The position numbers and the translations under genes were made by a program. From positions 25,781,501 to 25,845,500 of the forward strand of contig OX485805.1 of NCBI GenBank assembly GCA_950295325.1: DNA of 64,000 nucleotides, written 5' to 3'. Of the stretch, positions 58,047-64,000 are shown piece by piece. A model generated the notes under the pieces. It saw only the letters and a program-made list of their open reading frames with translations, was not told the DNA's origin and did no database searches. The stretch's first letter is position 1, and each line of letters opens with the position of its first letter. This DNA is from Polytrichum commune (lineage: Eukaryota; Streptophyta; Polytrichopsida; Polytrichales; Polytrichaceae).

Positions 58047-59853
58047 TGTGATAGCAATTTTTAGTTTATCTTTTTGCAAATTAGAATTCAGTGTAAAAAG
58101 GGACAAAATCTGCACTGAAATCTTAAGATACTGTCCATGTGAACAGACTATAGTCTTCAGATTCTAAAAAGCATAACTTCCAAGGCTATAGTCTGATATG
58201 AAAGGATGTAAGGCTGAAGAGGACTCCCCACACAATATAAAGGAAGGGGGAGGTAAGAGAGAAGTTAGTCATCTCTGGGATAGAGATTGAACTCCATTGT
58301 TTTTAGACCTTTTGAAGTATAGTCTGTAAATTGATGCACTTTGGTTGTGCATGACGATAGTCTTTTGATGTAACATTGATCAATATTAAGTAATTACTTA
58401 TATGGGAGTGAATCCTGAATTATTTCATTGTGCGAGATTTATCTTGTTTTTGTTGTTGTGTCTATTGGATATTAATTGTGAATTCAGGCTATAGTCTGAT
58501 ATTGGGATGGAAGACTGATTTGAAGTGATTGTCAGGGCTATAGTCTGTGGCTGTTGTAAGTACACCTTGCAGGGATTGCAAAGTGTAGGAATTATTGTTG
58601 TTAGAATTGTTTCTACCTCGCTACAGTGATTACAGTTCATGGCCTTGTGTGTTGTGTGTAATTGATTGTAAGACCACTTGAATCAATAGAATTGAGTAAA
58701 CTCAATTACATGATCAGGCCATAGTCTAAATTTATCATTATATAATGATTCAGAGAAAATGTACACGGCCAGGCAATGGTCTGCATTAATAATTGAGATC
58801 ATCTCTCATCATAGTTTAAGGCAATAGTCTGGGAAGTTACCTTCCTGTGGGAAGGGAAGATGAGATTTCATTCTCAATTACCTTGAGTGAAGGCTATTGT
58901 CTTCGTGATTGACTAGGGAATTTCCCGGAGGGATTGGGGTAGACCCAATTAAGGCAAGACTATAGTCTTGGTAATCAAGAGGAGTTCTCAGAGAGGAATT
59001 GTCATGGTGTAATCAAATGTAAATCTGAGAGCTTCATGTCAATGGAGTAAGAATGTGAAATTAATAAAGTAAGTGATGACATAAGCTAATAAGATGATTA
59101 AATGAAATCAAGGAATCTGTACTAGCCCAATGAGAGTGTGTGTGTGTGTTTGTAATCCTAAGTATAAGTAACTTAATGGACTGAGAAGGCAATAGTCATG
59201 CTGGGAGATGAAAGGGCCTAGTGGAAAGACTATAGCCTTGAACAGTTACCTTGGTGAGAAACCGAAAGGACAACGCAGTCATTGGCTGAATGTTTCCTAT
59301 TCCAGGAAGGGGTAATCCTAATCTCGTTGTTTTGTAATTGATTAATAATTGGATGTATGCGCTCTTATCCTACATATGGTTTTGTTGGATTTATGATTCA
59401 TAATGCATAAAGACTATATTAAAGGCTATAATCAAATGTGTATTATGCTAATATGAATCTAAAGACTATAGCAAAGATCAAAGTGCCCTTGGCTTTGATA
59501 ATTAAGACACAATGATGATACTTATGCAAAGACTATAGTCGATGGCTGTGCCTATGCTTGTGCACCGCACTTGGTCCTAATAAAAAGAATTCACTGCCAG
59601 ACGATTGCCATGAAAAGTAAAGTGAGGTGAGAGACTGTCACTCTTGCATGTACTGGAAAAGAGGGGTCTTTTAGATGTTTTTTTACCCCTTACCTTTAAA
59701 TGAATTGTCACACCAAAGATGAAGTAAAGTGTTACACCTTTGTGTTTATCCTAACAAAACCTTGTCTAAGACACCTAGATGATATAAGAATCACCTTTTA
59801 AGTCTTCCCTGACTTGTTCCCTGGGTTTGTTTGTAACCAAAAAGCTAACTACA
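58047..59853 (+). repeat. 3' LTR, 1,807 bp
   Basis: Same length as the 5' LTR, at an offset of 14,011 bp throughout. Landmarks compared along its length (motif copies, TATA box, ends) show no differences by eye. Even the by-product minus frame is identical (44414-44629 and 58425-58640). Confidence 0.97.
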
Positions 59854-60095
59854 GGCCCTTGTCTTTTTCTACTAGAGCACTTCATTTGCCTCTCCCACCG
59901 CAAAAACCGTTGAACCATGTCAATGGATAATGTTGGCCTTAAAATATGTCTTTTGGGGAGCTCCGGACTCCATGATCACTCTGGAAAAAATTTCTTGGTG
60001 TAAACTGAAGTGGTCCCGGGATGAGGTCAACAACCAATCACATATTTTACATGGCCTTGGGACGACTTCATGGTTAATGGTGTAAACAACCCCTT

Positions 60096-61669
60096 AGTTG
60101 AGGAATCAACAAACATGTAGTCTGGGGATCCATAAGTAATGAAGGGGAGGTTCATTTTTCGATATGATTTTTGTCGATGCTTCATCATAGATTTGCTAAT
60201 GCAACACAAGTTTTGTATGTTTAAATCTCATCCGTAGAAGTTGTAGAACATGAAAGATGAATAGAATGATACCCACACACCTTGATCATTCATTTATTAC
60301 AAATAGTTCTACATCGTCTAGTGTATATGCTTCAAAGGTCTTGTTCACTCATTCACATACTTCCCATGTAAGGTAAACAAGCCTATTATGGTTACTTCCG
60401 TGAGGTTAATTAGGGCTCTTGTAATGTGTAATGTATCCATGAAAACGATCCGGTTGGTTAGCAAATCACGTGCAAACCCCATGCCATGAGAAAGAGGTTC
60501 AAGTTTCATTGAGGTGGTTAAACCTCACTTTGTGATGAAATTCCAAACAACATATATGCAATCATCTTGTGTGGTTACATAGGTGTGCTTGTTGATGTTA
60601 GTATTGAGCGGATGTTGAGCATTAACTTTTTGCCACTTCCAACCAATGAGCCAACATATGAAACTTGAGAATCGTGTTAAAAGTGTTTGTTTTAAGGGAT
60701 TGTTCAAATGTTTTGCATCGAAAAGAGGGCGTTTGATTAAATACATGTCTACCTTACGAACATATGCATACCACTGCACATTGTAGCTCAAGGAACATAC
60801 AATGGCTCCGTGAAGACGAAATAGGAGGACATATGAGTTTATTCTATGATCTTCAACCCTAAAAGGTACCGGTTATATGTTATACTCCCTCTATCCCAAA
60901 ATGATTGTCCTACCCCCCCCCCCCCGAGTTTTACATCCCAAAATGTAATATAAAGCCCCAACAAATATTCAAACTCAAAATTTAGGAACTTTGTTCTTAA
61001 AAGTGGAACAATATTTAACACAAATTACTACACGTACAAAATGACATAAAAAAAGAGTGATGTGGGCCCTCAAAACATAGCAATGGGATGTTGGGAGCTC
61101 AATTTGAATCTAAGTCTCCCTCCATGCCCATATTTCTAAGCATCCCACTATCATATTCTAAGGGCCCACAGAACGAGCATTGAGTGCTCAATATTGTTAT
61201 GATGTCTAAAAATTATCATTTGTGTATATACAACCTTGTAGGGTTTGAACATAGAAACGTGAGGGTCACATGCTAAGTTAAAGATTATTATACTTGGCTC
61301 TCAAGATTTAAAGTCAAAGTTGCATTGATTCTTTTTTGACCAAGGTGCCCAAAGTACAACCAAATCAAGAAGTGCGATTTCGAGGTTGCCTTTGCGAATA
61401 GGTTGTTTTTTTACACATACCAACTTACCTCGGGTCAAAATCAAATCACAAAACTCGTAACTTTATTCAATCATCCATGTAGCCAATGATTGGAAAGAAT
61501 AATTTTGAGTGGTTTTGTTACTATGTTAGTAAATATTGAGAATATTGTGGAATGTCGGAGAACCTAATTGCACATATCGATGTAGAAGTTTTGAGGGCTT
61601 CTTACACTGCATGTGTTGCCATACTTTGTGTAAGGCACACGTGCTTAATTTGGTTACATATCTCAATCA
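60096..61669. other. Intergenic; Stowaway-like terminal remnant at 60884-60911
   Basis: No gene was seen. ACTCCCTCTATCCCAAAATG (then ATTGTCCT), preceded by TAT, matches the terminal sequence typical of plant Stowaway (Tc1/mariner) MITEs (CTCCCTCNGTCCCAAAAT). No opposite end was found, and a C-run follows at 60913. The rest shows no supported feature. Confidence 0.5.
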
Positions 61670-61928
61670 AACGCCTATCCTTGAGTGGCATGTGTTTGGG
61701 TATGGCTCCGATAGCACATGTACATAAGAAAGACATATGTTTAAAAGAGATTGAACAACATGCTAAAAATATGATAAGTATTCTAGGCTAAATGGTCTAC
61801 ATAATTGGGAGGACTTGTATGACTCATTTCAAAAGCATGAGAATCTTCACTTTTATAATGAATAAGACATTCCTATGAGCTTCAAAATTTATGAAAATAG
61901 TGGCCAAGGCCTTGATTTGGATTTGCTA
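61670..61928 (+). repeat. Dispersed repeat family D, copy 3, interrupted by MITE A
   Basis: Shares TTGAGTGGCATGTGTTTGGG, AAAATTTATGAAAATAGTGG and TTGATTTGGATTTGCTAAC with the other copies. The expected continuation (CCCTAAGAGAAGTGGGCTAG) resumes after the MITE at about 62312. Confidence 0.65.
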
Positions 61929-62308
61929 ACTACACTAAATATGATAGTTAGTGTCATATGGTATTTAATGTCACTAAGATGACTTTTTGGATGACACTTG
62001 TTATGAATAAGTGAACAAATATTGTCATGGATGATGGATGAGTTCATCCATTGACCAAAACCCTACCTTCTATTGTCAACAACTTGTGATGAAACATTGT
62101 CATGGATGATTGAATTTTGGATGAATAATCACTTGGGAAGTGATAGTAATTGCAAGACTGTAAATCTATAATCCCCACAAAAAAATTACAAGAGATGACA
62201 AAACAATGTTGAGCTGACATTTAGTGTTGGTGACACTATACCATGGTTTACAATTAGTATTGAGCAAGACAATTAGAATTGGTGACACTAAATATCATAC
62301 TTAGTGTT
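61929..62308 (+). mobile_element. MITE family A, full copy inserted in family D repeat
   Basis: CTACACTAAATATGATAGTT at the left is inverted at the right end (GACACTAAATATCATACTTA, GTGTTCC, last bases diverged). About 80-90% identical by eye to 33292-33664 throughout. Confidence 0.85.
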
Positions 62309-63337
62309 CCATACCCTAAGAGAAGTGGGCTAGTCAAAAAGAGTAACCAACTAAGACCCGCCTACCTTATGACACCAATTGCTCCTTGAAAGCACCCCTA
62401 TCGTAGGTCTTCTTCCATGGTGGGCCAAATCAAAAAGTGTTAACTAATCGCTTAAAGACCTCACTCATAACATTACTCAGCCATATGGGTTATCTTCGTC
62501 CCTAAGCTACCACTTCTCACCCAAATTATCACACACCCCAATGCATTGGACCCACCAACTCCCTTTGTGAGTCGTGTGGCAAACATCCATTGAGGCACAT
62601 CTTGCAATGGTTGAGGTCAACTTGAAATAGCATGACCTTTATTTCATCTTTCTTAATTATAAAACAAATTCAGCTCGAAATTCCAAAAGTTTCCATAGGT
62701 TTTCCATAGTCATGATTAGAAATTTCATCATAATTATAGTTTCTTTATTTTTTTTGGAACATAAGAGGTGTTTTTGACCACCTAGCTAGTTTTCCGTCAA
62801 GTAGAGAGACAATTTCATGGTTGAGAATTGAACCGCCGACCATTCCGTTTAGTTTGGGTACCTCTCCACTAGCATCCGGTAGTTTAGGGTCATGTCACAC
62901 ATCATAATCTTATAGTTTATGTTCATGCAATTACTTACATTGATTTGCAATTTCATATTCCATGAAAATTGATAGTTCCCCCGTTGTAAAGAAGTTTGAT
63001 GTGCACTACAATACTTGCACCCAGCCTTACATGTATGAGGGCCTAGTTGTTGGTAACCTACAAGAATATAGTTGAGGGTGCTCTATTTCTTCTTTACAAA
63101 TGCAATAATGTAGTTTCCACGGTGGCAACGAGTGGGTCTTAGCCAATGTGAGCATGACACGTGGCAAAATTTGGATGAAGAACGTTTTCTTTTCTTGTTT
63201 TGGTCAGAACATAGAGCCCTCCATAGTAGATTGAACCATTGAGGAGTGCACATAAGTGAGATTGTACTGAAGATTGATTGGTGATCATGGATTTTTGCAA
63301 AGTATAGAGGGGATTCAATTGAGAAAGTGATAAACCG
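62309..63337. other. Intergenic, nothing supported
   Basis: The end of the family D copy to about 62340, then AT-rich DNA with no recognised feature. Confidence 0.4.
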
Positions 63338-63563
63338 ACTACATTGATTATCCCAATTAGCAAGTGTTACTATTTGGAGTTATGCAATGTTATAATTATT
63401 TAATGAGAATGTAATATGTTACCAAGCAAAGTCATTTATGTTGTAAAATGTTTGAACAACCTATTCAACTTTTGTTAGTTAAAATTGAAACTATTGAGTA
63501 CGACATTATTACACTACGTAACTCCTAATAGTAACATGTACTAATCGGGATAATCGATGTAGT
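63338..63563 (+). mobile_element. MITE family B, copy 4, 226 bp
   Basis: The left end (ACTACATTGATTATCCCAAT, TAGCAAGTGTTACTATTTGG) is inverted at the right end (CTAATAGTAACATGTACTAA, TCGGGATAATCGATGTAGT). The best-preserved family B copy. Confidence 0.85.
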
Positions 63564-64000
63564 GATGTGTTATTTCTACAATCAAGCTTTACTATTTGTT
63601 AAGAAACACAACCCTTACCAATCTACAAGTTAATTAAATTGGGAACACTAACCTCAAAATAGGGTTCGAGGATGTGCCGATTAAAAATGACCCATAAAGT
63701 GTCAAACGTGAACCAAAGGATATTTTTTATGTTGGCAACACGTGAAGTTAGAGACTTTGGTTGTCGGTTCACTTACTTGTATGACCACGGGGAGGAAGTG
63801 TCACTTGCATGCTAACTTGAACCGACATTTAGATGGTTGCCAATAGTGAATAGAGTAGATGACTCTCAAGTAAGTTAGTCACTTAGATGCTTGGGATTTA
63901 GGAAAGAGGATCCTTGTGCATATTGACTCCTCATTTGTACTTCATTGTTTATGGTATTTAGTGTCACATACACTGTTTGTGAAGGGCCTAAACTAGATGT
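63564..64000. other. Intergenic, nothing supported
   Basis: No gene, RNA or confident repeat was seen up to the window edge. Confidence 0.4.

Larger units (their letters stand above)
44036..59853 (+). mobile_element. Ty3/gypsy LTR retrotransposon, 15.8 kb, with two accessory ORFs
   Basis: Order: LTR, tRNA-Asp-type primer site, accessory ORF1, gag, protease-RT-RNase H-integrase, 2.2 kb of non-coding DNA, large ORF3, polypurine tract, LTR. The enzyme order and an integrase C-terminus without a chromodomain (ending RINGYRLKKY) fit the non-chromovirus Athila/Tat group, known for extra ORFs and a tRNA-Asp primer site in Athila. LTRs are both 1,807 bp with TG...CA ends and show no difference by eye. 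Flanks are GGCCA on the left and GGCCC on the right: a target duplication with one mismatch. Recent insertion is implied. In-frame stops lie in ORF1 and RT, and two frame shifts lie around the gag-protease linker, so this copy may not be autonomous. Confidence 0.95.
43711..60095. mobile_element. TIR element (family C type) split by the LTR retrotransposon
   Basis: The left end AGGGTTGGTTTACACAATGG, with ACCGTGAAGTGGGACC, at 43711-43750 is the reverse complement (with mismatches) of GACGACTTCATGGTTAATGG, then TGTAAACAACCCCTT, at 60061-60095. Without the retrotransposon the element would be only about 570 bp (43711-44035 plus 59854-60095). Confidence 0.65.

Noticed and set aside
1-64000. tRNA genes
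   Set aside because: GGTTCRA-like words were found but without a cloverleaf or matching A box around any of them.

Overview
This window looks like nuclear DNA of a land plant. It is gene-poor and AT-rich, with GT-AG introns, many small terminal-inverted-repeat (TIR) elements and one long plant-type Ty3/gypsy LTR retrotransposon. Two host genes match plant families closely: a GH43-type glycosidase and a GATA26/27-type factor. Lineage cannot be fixed from the window alone. I lean to a non-seed plant, weakly. No rRNA, tRNA or CRISPR was seen.

Layout. 1-13 kb holds repeats, a 2.4 kb segment of gene-like debris between two identical 26-bp direct repeats, a near-perfect 240-bp hairpin, a decayed coding fragment and several TIR elements. 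13.3-18.3 kb holds the GH43 gene on + (four coding exons, 487 aa, predicted Golgi type II membrane protein) with a long leader containing ~200-bp tandem repeats. 18.95-20.6 kb is a second, unrelated tandem array of ~150-200-bp units. 22.9-29.9 kb is the GATA-type gene on - (seven coding exons, 633 aa predicted, plus a likely upstream untranslated exon). 30.4-36 kb is a degenerate satellite-like array broken by small elements. 36-43.7 kb is packed with small TIR elements.

44,036-59,853 is a 15.8 kb LTR retrotransposon with two LTRs of equal length (1,807 bp) that I could not tell apart by eye, so it inserted recently. It sits inside a smaller TIR element. Besides gag and pol (protease, RT, RNase H, integrase) it has an accessory ORF before gag and a large 898-codon ORF after pol. 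Its reading frames carry two in-frame stops and two compensating frame shifts.

Most interesting observation: a short dyad-symmetric motif, consensus RGRCWATRGYCT (ideal form AGACTATAGTCT), recurs some 55-65 times. It occurs in both LTRs and the 2.2 kb between pol and the last ORF, is nearly absent from gag-pol, and was not seen in flanking DNA. A self-specific dispersed motif plus an accessory protein resembles in logic the VANC anti-silencing system of VANDAL DNA transposons, here in an LTR retrotransposon. That functional link is inference; the motif array itself is visible in the sequence.
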